Below, piece by piece: positions 56,145 to 64,000 of a stretch of 64,000 bases of DNA (the first letter of the stretch is position 1; each line of letters begins with the position of its first letter). Source of the stretch: Microbacterium profundi (GTDB taxonomy: Bacteria > Actinomycetota > Actinomycetes > Actinomycetales > Microbacteriaceae); the NCBI RefSeq assembly GCF_000763375.1, contig NZ_JPSY01000001.1, forward strand, positions 558,001 through 622,000, in the 5' to 3' direction. The notes under the pieces were generated by a model. It was not told where the DNA came from. It did no database searches and saw only the letters and a list, made by a program, of their open reading frames with translations. Made by a program: the position numbers and the translations under genes.

Positions 56145-57527
56145 ATGGCCGCCCCGGAGAAGCTCTCTGACATCGTCACGTCGTTCCTCGACATCGTGCA
56201 CGACCGCCTCATCAGCGACCGGCGCGGGACGGTCGCCGACTACATCCCGCAGTTGGCCGGGGCAGATCCGGAGCAGTTCGGCATCGCCCTGTGCGGGCTG
56301 AACGGCCGCGTGTACGAGAGCGGCGACACCGGCGTGGATTTCACGATCCAGTCCGCATCGAAGCCGTTCGTGTATTCGCTCGCCCTCGACGATCAGGGTC
56401 TCGACGCCGTGCACGACCGAGTGGGTGCCGAACCCAGCGGCGAGGCCTTCAACTCCGTCAAGCTCGAAGCCGGGACCGGCCGCCCGCCGAACCCGATGGT
56501 CAACGCCGGCGCGATAGTGACGACGTCGCTCGTCACGGGGCGCTCCCCCGAGGAGCGCTTCGGGCGCATCCTCGCTCGCCTGAGCGCGTTCGCCGGTCGC
56601 GATCTGAGAGTCGACGAAGCGGTGCTGGCCTCCGAGCAGGAGTCGGGCGATCGCAATCGTGCACTCGCCTACCTCATGCGCGGCGCCGGCTCTCTCACCG
56701 CCCCGGTGGCGGAGACTCTCGACACGTACTTCCGTCAGTGCTCCGTGCTCGTCACGGCGCGCGACATCGCCGTGATGGGAGCAACCCTCGCCAACGGCGG
56801 AGTGAATCCGGTGACGGGTGAGCGCGTCACCAGCGCGGAGACGTGCCAGCACGTCATGACGATCATGGCCACCTGCGGCATGTACGACTACGCCGGTGAA
56901 TGGCTGCTGCGGGCCGGGCTCCCGGCGAAGTCAGGAGTCGCCGGCGGACTCGTCGCGAGCTCGCCGGGCGAGTTCGGGCTGGGCCTGTTCAGTCCGAGGC
57001 TCGACGCGAGCGGTGCGAGCGTGCGCGGCGTCGCGGCGGCCCAGCAGCTCGCGACACGATTCGGCCTGCACGTGCTGCATCGTCCGCTCACGCTCTCGGC
57101 CGCGGAGGTCACGGCCGCGAACGACGAACTCGCAGCAGGACTCGGTGCCGAACAGGATGCTGTCGCCACCCAGATCCTGCAGGAGAACGCGGACGACCTG
57201 GCGGTGTGGCGTCTGCGCGGCTACATCGACTTCGATGGAGCCGAACGACTGCTGCTCGATCTCGACTCGTGGCTCGAGGCGCGCCCGGCCGATCGCGATT
57301 CGCCGGCCGTCATCGTTCTGGATCTCACCGAGGTGACGCAGCTGCAGTCCGTCGCGGTGTGGATGCTCGCCGCTCTCGCCACCTGGTGCCGTGCGCGCGG
57401 TATGCGGGTCATCGCGAGCGACCCGCAGGGCCGCAGCCTCGGAGTCGCGGGCCTGTCGCAGTCGGCCGGGTTCGACGACGCCGTGCGCGATGCGGCGACC
57501 ATGACCGGTGCGGTGCCGAACGACTGA
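56145..57527 (+). CDS. glsA: glutaminase A with C-terminal STAS domain
   Basis: The enzyme hydrolyses glutamine to glutamate and ammonia. Residues 1-310 are the serine-dependent beta-lactamase-like glutaminase: FTIQSASKPFVYS (S70, K73), RPPNPMVNAGAI, YFRQCSVLVTARDIA and PAKSGVAGGL. Residues 345-455 are a STAS domain (VIVLDLTEVTQLQSVAVWML), which in other proteins binds anti-sigma partners or nucleotides and may regulate or localise the enzyme. TAGCAT ends six bases before the ATG (leaderless). It converges with the helicase gene. Confidence 0.93.
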   Translation: MAAPEKLSDIVTSFLDIVHDRLISDRRGTVADYIPQLAGADPEQFGIALCGLNGRVYESGDTGVDFTIQSASKPFVYSLALDDQGLDAVHDRVGAEPSGEAFNSVKLEAGTGRPPNPMVNAGAIVTTSLVTGRSPEERFGRILARLSAFAGRDLRVDEAVLASEQESGDRNRALAYLMRGAGSLTAPVAETLDTYFRQCSVLVTARDIAVMGATLANGGVNPVTGERVTSAETCQHVMTIMATCGMYDYAGEWLLRAGLPAKSGVAGGLVASSPGEFGLGLFSPRLDASGASVRGVAAAQQLATRFGLHVLHRPLTLSAAEVTAANDELAAGLGAEQDAVATQILQENADDLAVWRLRGYIDFDGAERLLLDLDSWLEARPADRDSPAVIVLDLTEVTQLQSVAVWMLAALATWCRARGMRVIASDPQGRSLGVAGLSQSAGFDDAVRDAATMTGAVPND

Positions 57528-57534
57528 GCGTCTT

Positions 57535-60009
57535 CTACAGCTTCTCGATCGGCGCGATCTTGATGAGGAGCTTCTTCAGCCCCGCAGACTCGAATCGCAC
57601 ATGAGCGATGCGCTTCGCGCCTTCGCCGGTGACGGCATCCACTCGTCCCTCGCCGAAATCGGAATGACGGATGCGGTCGCCGGCGGCCAGTTCGAGGTCG
57701 CCGTTGTCGCGCACCTTGCCGGTGACCTTGTTGGGGAACTTGTCCATCGACGTCGACAGCGGCTTGAGAGTGTCTCGCGGCGCCAGCGGCTTGACGCCGA
57801 AGCGATCGCCGCCTGACCCGAAGCCACCGCTGCCTGACCCGCCGCCGCGACGCGCGTTGAGCGCACGCGACTGCATGCCGCCTCGGGAGTTCACGTCTCC
57901 CGGCGACTGACGCCAGTCGACCAGGTCGCCAGGGATCTCCTGCAGGAACCGGCTCGGCATCGCCACCGACACCTCGCCGAACTGGGCGCGGGTCATCGCG
58001 AGCGACAGATGCAGGCGCTTGCGCGCACGCGTGATGCCGACGTAGAACAGCCGACGCTCTTCCTGCGGTCCACCGGGCTCCCCCGCCGAGATGCGGTGCG
58101 GGATGAGGTCTTCTTCGACACCGGTCACGAACACGGCGTCGTACTCCAGGCCCTTGGCCGTGTGCATCGTCATCATCGACACCGAACCGGACTCGTCGTC
58201 CAGGTCGTCGGCGTCGGCGACCAGCGCCACCTCGGTGAGGAAGTCGACGATCGTGCCGTCGGGATTGTTGCGGGCGAAGTCGCGCGTGACGGCGACCAGT
58301 TCGTCGAGGTTCTCGACGCGGGCCTCATCTTGCGGGTCACGACTGGCGCGCAGTGCATCGAGGTACCCGCTCTTCGCGAGCAGCAGGCTGAGCCCGTCCG
58401 CGACCGAGGTCGAAGGCGGCACCTCGCCGGATGCGGGCAGCAGGATCTCGGTCGCCTCTTTCAACACGGCATCCAGCTGGCCGATGCCCGCCTGGATCTT
58501 CGGCCCCACCCCGAGCTGTTCTGGCACCGAGAGCGCTTCGCGGAACGAGATGCCGTGATCCTCGGCGAAGCGCGCGATCGCGGTCTCGGTGACGTCGCCG
58601 ATGCCACGCCGCGGCTTGTTGAGGATGCGCCTGACCGACATCTCGTCTGCGGGGTTCGCCACCGCGATGAGATAGGCCATGGCGTCTTTGATCTCGGCGC
58701 GCTCGTAGAACTTCGTGCCGCCCATGATCTTGTACGGCACGGCCGAGCGGATGAAGATCTCCTCCAGTGCACGCGACTGAGAGTTCGTACGGTAGAACAC
58801 CGCCATCTCCGAGTACGGCATGCCCGAGCGGCGGAGTGCCTCGACCTCATCCGCGACGAACTGCGCCTCATCGTGCTGCGAATAGCCGGTGAAGCCGACG
58901 ATCTTGTCGCCCGCTCCCCTGTCGCTCCAGAGCTTCTTGTCCTTGCGGTCGAAGTTGTTGCCGATCACGGCGTTCGCGGCCGAGAGGATGTTCTGCGTCG
59001 ATCGGTAGTTCTGCTCGAGCAGCACCACGCGAGCACCGGGGAAGTCGCGCTCGAACTCGCTGATGTTGCGGATGTCGGCCCCGCGGAAGGCGTAGATCGA
59101 CTGGTCGGAGTCGCCGACCACGGTCAGCGATGCACCCTCCAGCTCTGGTGCGGACGGGTCGGATTGCGACGGCTCGAAGATCATCATGCCGTTGGAGGCA
59201 TACGGATCCGGCGTGTCGCTTGAGACGGGGCGAGTGAGCTCGTGGATGAGCGAATACTGGGCGTGGTTGGTGTCCTGGTACTCGTCGACGAGGATGTGCC
59301 GGAACCGGCGACGATAGGTGTCGGCGACCTTGGGGAACGCACGGAACAGGAAGACCGTCTGGCCGATGAGGTCGTCGAAGTCGAAGGCATTGGCTCTGCG
59401 GAGCTGTCGCTGGTAGTCGGCGAAGATCTCGACGAACTTCCGCTCCGCGGGGTCGCTCATGTTCGCGTCGCGCGCATACGATTCGGCGTCGGAGAGCTCG
59501 TTCTTCAACTTCGAGATGCGCGATTGGGTGGCTGCCGGAGTGAGGCCGTAGGCGTCGGCCTCGTGCTCCTTCACCAGCCGCTTGATGAGCGCGCGCGAGT
59601 CGCCGGAGTCGTAGATGGTGAACGACTTGGTGAATCCGAACTGGTCAGCCTCGCGTCGCAGGATGCGCACGCACGCGGAGTGGAACGTCGAGATCCACAT
59701 GCCGCGCGCGGCATCGCCGACGAGATCGACGACGCGCTCGCGCATCTCTCCCGCAGCCTTGTTTGTGAACGTGATCGCGAGGATCTGGCTCGGCCATGCC
59801 TCTCGGCCTCGCAGCAGCGAGGCAATGCGGCGGGTGAGCACGCTGGTCTTGCCCGAGCCTGCACCGGCGACGATCAGCAGCGCGGGGCCGCGGTAGGTGA
59901 CCGCTTCGAGCTGTTGCGGGTTGAGACCTGCGAGAAGGTCGTCCTGGTCCGGCGCCCCGGGTGTGTGGGGGCCGGCGTTGGACGGGACGATGAGAGGGGC
60001 TTCGGTCAT
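57535..60009 (-). CDS. UvrD/PcrA-type DNA helicase
   Basis: An 824-residue superfamily 1A 3'-5' helicase for repair and replication-fork maintenance. Walker A is GAGSGKTS (49-56). Other motifs are ITFTNKAAGEMRERV (Ia), LVDEYQDTN (II), VVGDSDQSIYAFRGAD (III), LEQNYRSTQNIL (IV), MMTMHTAKGLEYDAVFVTG (V) and EERRLFYVGITRARKRL (VI). The C-terminal tail from about residue 700 is Gly/Ser-rich and then ends in a Tudor-like segment (GDRIRHSDFGEGRVDAVTGE), usual for actinobacterial PcrA. TAGACT lies nine bases before the ATG, with AAGG in between. Confidence 0.95.
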   Translation of the reverse strand: MTEAPLIVPSNAGPHTPGAPDQDDLLAGLNPQQLEAVTYRGPALLIVAGAGSGKTSVLTRRIASLLRGREAWPSQILAITFTNKAAGEMRERVVDLVGDAARGMWISTFHSACVRILRREADQFGFTKSFTIYDSGDSRALIKRLVKEHEADAYGLTPAATQSRISKLKNELSDAESYARDANMSDPAERKFVEIFADYQRQLRRANAFDFDDLIGQTVFLFRAFPKVADTYRRRFRHILVDEYQDTNHAQYSLIHELTRPVSSDTPDPYASNGMMIFEPSQSDPSAPELEGASLTVVGDSDQSIYAFRGADIRNISEFERDFPGARVVLLEQNYRSTQNILSAANAVIGNNFDRKDKKLWSDRGAGDKIVGFTGYSQHDEAQFVADEVEALRRSGMPYSEMAVFYRTNSQSRALEEIFIRSAVPYKIMGGTKFYERAEIKDAMAYLIAVANPADEMSVRRILNKPRRGIGDVTETAIARFAEDHGISFREALSVPEQLGVGPKIQAGIGQLDAVLKEATEILLPASGEVPPSTSVADGLSLLLAKSGYLDALRASRDPQDEARVENLDELVAVTRDFARNNPDGTIVDFLTEVALVADADDLDDESGSVSMMTMHTAKGLEYDAVFVTGVEEDLIPHRISAGEPGGPQEERRLFYVGITRARKRLHLSLAMTRAQFGEVSVAMPSRFLQEIPGDLVDWRQSPGDVNSRGGMQSRALNARRGGGSGSGGFGSGGDRFGVKPLAPRDTLKPLSTSMDKFPNKVTGKVRDNGDLELAAGDRIRHSDFGEGRVDAVTGEGAKRIAHVRFESAGLKKLLIKIAPIEKL

Positions 60010-60071
60010 GACCTTACGAGTCTAGGCTGGGCCACAGACGCCCGGTAACGATCCGTATCGAGGAGGAAGAC

Positions 60072-60464
60072 ATGATCAGCGAACTGCAGGAGCAGCAGTG
60101 CCGAGAGCTGTTGACCACGACGACGGTGGGGAGGATCGGCTTCGTCGCAGACGAGCGCGTCCACATCTTCCCGGTCAACTACGCCGTGTCAGGCGATGAC
60201 GTCCTCGTGCACACCTCTTCCGACGGCATCCTGAGACGCGTAGGCGACGCGGATTCCCCGGTCGCGTTCGAGATCGATTATCACGACGACCTCGCGGGGA
60301 CAGGGTGGAGCGTGTTGATGCATGGACGGATCTCGACCGCGAGCGACGAGGACGTCCCCACGACCGCCGGGCGTGCACCATGGGCTGGCGCTGAGCGCGT
60401 GCTGCCGCTGCGGTTCCACATCGAGAGCATCTCCGGTCGGCGCGTGCGACGCGAACGACACTGA
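60072..60464 (+). CDS. pyridoxamine 5'-phosphate oxidase-fold flavin-binding protein
   Basis: A 130-residue split-barrel protein (PNPOx-like). The sequence VGRIGFVADERVHIFPVNYA and VAFEIDYHDDLAGTGWSVLMHG are typical of the small F420/FMN-binding actinobacterial family. The reaction is unknown. The ATG follows GAGGAGGAAGAC. The next gene begins 15 bases after its stop, so they are probably co-transcribed. Confidence 0.88.
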   Translation: MISELQEQQCRELLTTTTVGRIGFVADERVHIFPVNYAVSGDDVLVHTSSDGILRRVGDADSPVAFEIDYHDDLAGTGWSVLMHGRISTASDEDVPTTAGRAPWAGAERVLPLRFHIESISGRRVRRERH

Positions 60465-60479
60465 GAGACAGGAAGAACC

Positions 60480-60878
60480 ATGCGCACGATCCTCAACGTC
60501 ATCTGGCTGGTCCTGTCCGGATTCTGGCTGTTCCTGGGCTACATGCTCGCGGGCATCATCCTGTGCATCCTGATCGTCACGATCCCCTGGGGCATCGCGT
60601 CGTTCCGCATCGCCGGCTACGCGCTCTGGCCGTTCGGCCGCCAGATCATCGACAAGCCGCGGGGCGGCGTCGGCGCGTTCCTCGGCAACGTGGTGTGGGT
60701 CGTCCTCGCCGGCTGGTGGCTCGCGATCGGCCACATCGTCTCCGGCATCGCCCTCTGCGTCACGATCATCGGCATCCCGATGGGCATCGCCGATTTCAAG
60801 ATGGTGCCGATCTCACTCATGCCGCTCGGCAAGGACATCGTCTCGACCCGCAGGGGCGCGTTCGACGGCTCGCGCTGA
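60480..60878 (+). CDS. YccF-domain membrane protein
   Basis: A 132-residue membrane protein made of two similar halves, each with two hydrophobic helices. The halves carry the hallmark segments IPWGIASFRIAGYALWPFGR and IPMGIADFKMVPISLMPLGK of the YccF (DUF307) family, whose function is not known. It starts after AGGAAGAACC. A long terminator follows the gene. Confidence 0.9.
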   Translation: MRTILNVIWLVLSGFWLFLGYMLAGIILCILIVTIPWGIASFRIAGYALWPFGRQIIDKPRGGVGAFLGNVVWVVLAGWWLAIGHIVSGIALCVTIIGIPMGIADFKMVPISLMPLGKDIVSTRRGAFDGSR

Positions 60879-60959
60879 CGGGTCTTCGCGAGTGGCTGCA
60901 TCATGCGCTCACCGGCAGCGAGCGCTGCGAGATCGCTGCGCAGCAGTGACTCGACAGCA

Positions 60960-60992
60960 AAGGCGCGTGGAGCGGTCGGCTCCACGCGCCTT
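60960..60992. terminator. bidirectional terminator between yccF-like gene and the LTD protein
   Basis: AAGGCGCGTGGAGC (60960-60973) pairs perfectly with GCTCCACGCGCCTT (60979-60992) around a 5-base loop, between convergent genes. Confidence 0.85.
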
Positions 60993-61005
60993 CAGCGCTG
61001 AACGG

Positions 61006-63831
61006 CTACGCCGTCTGCCGCCGGCGACGCAGGGTCACTGCGATCGCACCGGCGAACAGGAGTCCCAGTGCGAGCACGAGGGCTGCGGCCGGGAGTTCGG
61101 AGCCCGTGGTCGCGAGCCCGCCGCCGGCAGCGGTGACCTGGATGTTCACCCAGCCCAGCAGCTCGCCGTCCGCGGAGTACACCGCGAGACGATGGGCGCC
61201 GGCTGCCGCATCCTTCGGGATCGTGACCGTGATCGCACCCGCGGCGCTCAGCGTGCCGTCGGTGAGGAACGTCGGGTCGGAATACATCCAGACCTCGACG
61301 TCGGCGCCGGGGTTCTGCGCGAGCGTGATCGTCACCTTCTCGCCGGGGGCGACGGATGACTTGTCCACCGTCGCTCCGCCACGGTTGCCGTCGACGATCG
61401 CGTCGCCGGGCAGTGGCTCGATCGACGGGCCGGGCTGGCTACCGCCATCACCGGAGCCAGGGCCTTCGCCCGGCCCCTCACCGGGGCCCTCGCCGCCGCT
61501 GCCGGCCGGCAGCGTCCCCGTGCGCAGTGCCTCGGAGGCGAACCCGTCGGCGAACCACCACACCGGGCGCTGGCCGTTCGATGCGAGTGAGGCCGGCGCC
61601 GTGGCGAAGCCCTCGTTGTTGATGTCGGGCAGACCTGCCGCCCGTGCGAAGTGTGCGATGGCGGGTTGGGCCGTGCCGTTGAGCGTGATCTGCGCAGAGG
61701 CACCCTGGCATCCGTCGTCGCAGACGGCCCACACCACGCCGAGCACCGAGTCGTAGTCCAGCGCCATGACGCCCGCGAGACCAGGGTCGATCGTCGAGAC
61801 GAGCTGCGCCGAGCCGTCGGCGGTCAGCGCGAACGCGTACACGCCGCCGTTGTCCTCGACTGCGACGAAGAAGAGACCGGCGTTCTTGCCTGCGTACGTC
61901 GCCGGGTCGTAGGCCGCCTGAGCCGCGTCGTCGAACAGCTTCCCGGTGAGCGCGGCATCCGGCACCCACTCGACCGCCTCGATGCCGAGGTTCGCGCCGA
62001 CGGCGGGGAGCAGTGCGGTAAGGTCCCACTCGGTCAACGCGACGAGGTCGGGGCCGGCGCCGTTCGGGTCGACCTGCAGGATGTTGTTCTGGTTGACGCC
62101 CTTCGCACTGTTGTCGCGCTCGGATGCCACATAGACGAGCCCTTCGGCGTCGGCCGTGATGCCCTCGGTGTCGGGGCCGGCTGCACCGGGTGCGTCGGCA
62201 TCCTTCTGGAAGCGCACGCGCTTGCCGTCCGCCCAGCCGTCGACCATCGAGACGGAGCCGTCAGCCGAGGCCTTGAGCTTCCAGATGCGGCCCTCACCGT
62301 TGTCGACCGCCCAGAGGAAGGTGCCGTCTGCCGTCTCCTGGACGTCGAGTCCGGAGCTGTCCTCGAGGAACATCGGCGCGGAGTCCAGCACTCGCACGTC
62401 GGCGGAGCCGGGCCACGTGGCGAGCTCGAGCTCGCCGCCGTCGTCACCACCGCCCTCGCAGACGTTCACCGCGCCCTTGGTGGACAGCGCGACGTCGATG
62501 AACTCGTCGCCGCAGCGCGCCCAGACGCCCTTGGCGTGATCGGCGTAGACGTGCTCGGCGACCGTCTTGCCGTTCGCGTCGCGCACCGTGACGGTGTCGC
62601 CGCCGCCGAGGCCGAACTCGAAGTTCGCGGGCTGGTCGAACACGAGGTACCCGCCCGCAGCCAGCACCGTGCCGGCCGGCAGCGGAGTCGTCTCGGCCGC
62701 GTGCCCTGCGGGGTCGCTGTCCATCAGGGTCCAGTCGGACATGTCGACGGCCGTCGCGCCGGCGTTGAAGACCTCGACCCAGTCGGTCGCGTCGCCGTTC
62801 GACTCGATCTCGTTGATCACGACGTCGGGTGCGACACAGACGTTGGATGCTCCCGGCGTCGGCGTCGCGAGGGCGAACGCCCCTTCGCCGTCGATGCAGC
62901 GTGCCAGCGTGGCGGCGGCGAAGTCGCCGTCGATCGCAGCATGGCCTTCCCAGGGGAGAGTGTCGTCGACGAGCGCACCGGAGGTGTCGAACAGACGGAT
63001 GCGGTCGGTGGAGCCGATGCCGATCGGGTCGCGGAACGCCGTCTCGACGCCGCCGACGACACCGATCGTGCCCTCTTCGACGACGAGGAATCCGCCGGCA
63101 TCGAGAGTCGTGCCCGGCGCGAACTGCCAGCGGTGGTCCTCGGAGTTGTCGCGGATCTCGTAGCCGGAGAGGTCGAAGGCCACGTCGCCCGGGTTGTAGA
63201 ACTCCACCCAGTCGGCGGGCTGCGAGTCGACCTCGTTGATCCGGACGGATCCGGCGACCGGTGTCTCAGGCTCCCCAGGCTCCTCGGGCTCTTCCGGGAT
63301 CGCCTCGAACGTGTTCTCCGCGCCCTTGGTCGATGCCGTGGTCAGGCCCCAGACCGGTTCGCCGTCCACATCCTGCGCGCCCCAGCTCGGCACGGCGTGC
63401 ATGCCCTCCGGCCAGGTCGTCTGCAGCAGCGGCTCGGCGCCGTTGGCGTCGCCCGGTGCGAACACGCGCACGCTGTCGCCCTTGCCGAGGCCGAAGTCGA
63501 AGTCGCCCTCACCCGTGTCGGACAGGGTATCGAGGACGAGGTAGCCGCCCGGCGTCACGATCGTTCCTGCGGGGAACTCGTACGGATTCTTCTCGCTGTT
63601 GTCCTGGACGATGTAGCCGCTCAGATCGACGTCGGCATCGGATTCGTTGTAGAACTCGATCCAATCGTCGGGGCTGCCCCCGTTGGAGACGACCTCGTTG
63701 ATCCGGACGCCGAGGGGCGCCGCGGCATCGACGGCAGTGGCGCCGAAGGCGGTGGTGGGAACGGCGAGCAGCAGGGTGGCGCTCATCGCGCACACCGCCG
63801 TCGTCGCGAACCCGCGTTGCAGGCGAGACAT
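61006..63831 (-). CDS. exported lamin-tail-domain protein with phytase-like propeller and LAXTG anchor
   Basis: A 941-residue secreted protein. The signal peptide is residues 1-31. Three lamin-tail domains follow (about 36-165, 195-330, 330-455), each starting VRINEV/VINEIES and carrying DWIEFYN/DWVEVFN. Residues 470-775 resemble an esterase-like phytase beta-propeller (SGLDVQETADGTFLWAVDN, DTEGITADAEGLVYVASE, NNEGFATAP). A Gly/Pro linker, an Ig-like repeat and the C-terminal sorting signal LATTG (906-910) with hydrophobic helix and RRRR tail complete it. LAXTG is used by class E sortases of high-GC actinobacteria, so it is probably wall-anchored. Phosphoester or nucleic-acid processing at the surface is inference. 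Confidence 0.88.
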   Translation of the reverse strand: MSRLQRGFATTAVCAMSATLLLAVPTTAFGATAVDAAAPLGVRINEVVSNGGSPDDWIEFYNESDADVDLSGYIVQDNSEKNPYEFPAGTIVTPGGYLVLDTLSDTGEGDFDFGLGKGDSVRVFAPGDANGAEPLLQTTWPEGMHAVPSWGAQDVDGEPVWGLTTASTKGAENTFEAIPEEPEEPGEPETPVAGSVRINEVDSQPADWVEFYNPGDVAFDLSGYEIRDNSEDHRWQFAPGTTLDAGGFLVVEEGTIGVVGGVETAFRDPIGIGSTDRIRLFDTSGALVDDTLPWEGHAAIDGDFAAATLARCIDGEGAFALATPTPGASNVCVAPDVVINEIESNGDATDWVEVFNAGATAVDMSDWTLMDSDPAGHAAETTPLPAGTVLAAGGYLVFDQPANFEFGLGGGDTVTVRDANGKTVAEHVYADHAKGVWARCGDEFIDVALSTKGAVNVCEGGGDDGGELELATWPGSADVRVLDSAPMFLEDSSGLDVQETADGTFLWAVDNGEGRIWKLKASADGSVSMVDGWADGKRVRFQKDADAPGAAGPDTEGITADAEGLVYVASERDNSAKGVNQNNILQVDPNGAGPDLVALTEWDLTALLPAVGANLGIEAVEWVPDAALTGKLFDDAAQAAYDPATYAGKNAGLFFVAVEDNGGVYAFALTADGSAQLVSTIDPGLAGVMALDYDSVLGVVWAVCDDGCQGASAQITLNGTAQPAIAHFARAAGLPDINNEGFATAPASLASNGQRPVWWFADGFASEALRTGTLPAGSGGEGPGEGPGEGPGSGDGGSQPGPSIEPLPGDAIVDGNRGGATVDKSSVAPGEKVTITLAQNPGADVEVWMYSDPTFLTDGTLSAAGAITVTIPKDAAAGAHRLAVYSADGELLGWVNIQVTAAGGGLATTGSELPAAALVLALGLLFAGAIAVTLRRRRQTA

Positions 63832-63970
63832 GTGACTCCAGGGGTCAGAAGGGGGGGAACCGGATGGATTCAGACCATCGAGTCGCGCTTAAATTCCTGA
63901 GTCGAGAACGTGTACGCGGAGTGAACGGGCCATGTCCGGCGGACGCTCGGATGCGAGCGCCCGAACACAG
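63832..63970. other. gap upstream of the LTD protein
   Basis: 139 bp with no gene. It should hold the LTD-protein promoter on the minus strand; the AT-richer TTAAATTCCTGA area near 63890 is the likely place, but no clear hexamers are seen. Confidence 0.4.
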
Positions 63971-64000
63971 TCAGCGGCGGAAGAACGCGACGCCGAGATC
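63971..64000 (-). CDS. possible C-terminal end of a further gene (partial)
   Basis: The minus strand reads DLGVAFFRR followed by TGA at 63973-63971, open to the window edge. GC-biased codons and a position just past an apparent intergenic gap suggest a real gene end, but nine residues cannot be identified. Confidence 0.35.
   Translation of the reverse strand, partial: DLGVAFFRR

Overview
The window is high-GC DNA whose gene content fits an actinobacterium of the Microbacteriaceae, most likely Microbacterium or a close relative. This is inferred from gene content, not from a marker gene: a monomeric isocitrate dehydrogenase, perM beside purN, a DUF222-HNH gene, an AbiEi-DUF559 gene, an LAXTG-type cell-wall anchor, and many start codons that look leaderless. 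No rRNA, tRNA, CRISPR array or transposase was seen.

Layout. 1-5.9 kb: a small membrane protein, a glyA-folD one-carbon operon behind a ZTP (pfl) riboswitch, and a hexosaminidase-nagA pair. 6.3-10.5 kb: an ECF sigma factor fused to a zinc-finger anti-sigma module and a large exported tail, then a YrdB-like protein, an FAD oxidase and a Nudix hydrolase. 10.6-17.3 kb: an amino-sugar locus (nagB, ROK kinase, ROK regulator, an unusual D-aminoacylase/GH20 fusion, and a divergent ridA). 17.5-21.3 kb: a frameshifted lipoprotein gene, then a 3344-bp transposon-like cassette with matching terminal inverted repeats and a 5-bp target duplication. The cassette has no transposase and carries hsp20, a MerR/HspR-like gene, a GNAT paralogue and gene remnants. 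21.4-25.7 kb: an L,D-transpeptidase, icd and a chromosomal GNAT.

26-34 kb: a LacI-controlled ABC importer with alpha-xylosidase and GH1 beta-glucosidase, as expected for uptake and breakdown of xyloglucan-type oligosaccharides. 34-36.2 kb: a coiled-coil membrane protein and an AbiEi-DUF559 nuclease-like gene bracketed by 19-bp repeat blocks. 36.2-42.2 kb: a heterodimeric ABC exporter preceded by a leader peptide and hairpin, then ogt and an Ada-AlkA fusion. 42.3-49.8 kb: purH, purN, perM, a purine permease and sucCD. 50-64 kb: a DUF222-HNH gene, TetR, an ATP-dependent ligase and a LigD-type polymerase (NHEJ-like pair), an SseB-like protein, glutaminase-STAS, a UvrD/PcrA helicase, small proteins, and an exported lamin-tail-domain protein with a wall anchor.

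How the genes work together. Two GlcNAc loci cover hydrolysis, phosphorylation, deacetylation and deamination to fructose-6-phosphate. glyA-folD, purN and purH share the formyl-tetrahydrofolate/ZTP economy that the riboswitch senses. icd and sucCD share an 18-bp operator-like motif, which suggests one regulator. The most unusual items are the stress cassette inserted into a terminator loop, the D-aminoacylase/GH20 fusion behind a 25-bp divergent leaderless promoter, the repeat-flanked nuclease gene, the sigma/anti-sigma/ectodomain fusion, and the likely ribosome-mediated attenuator ahead of the exporter.
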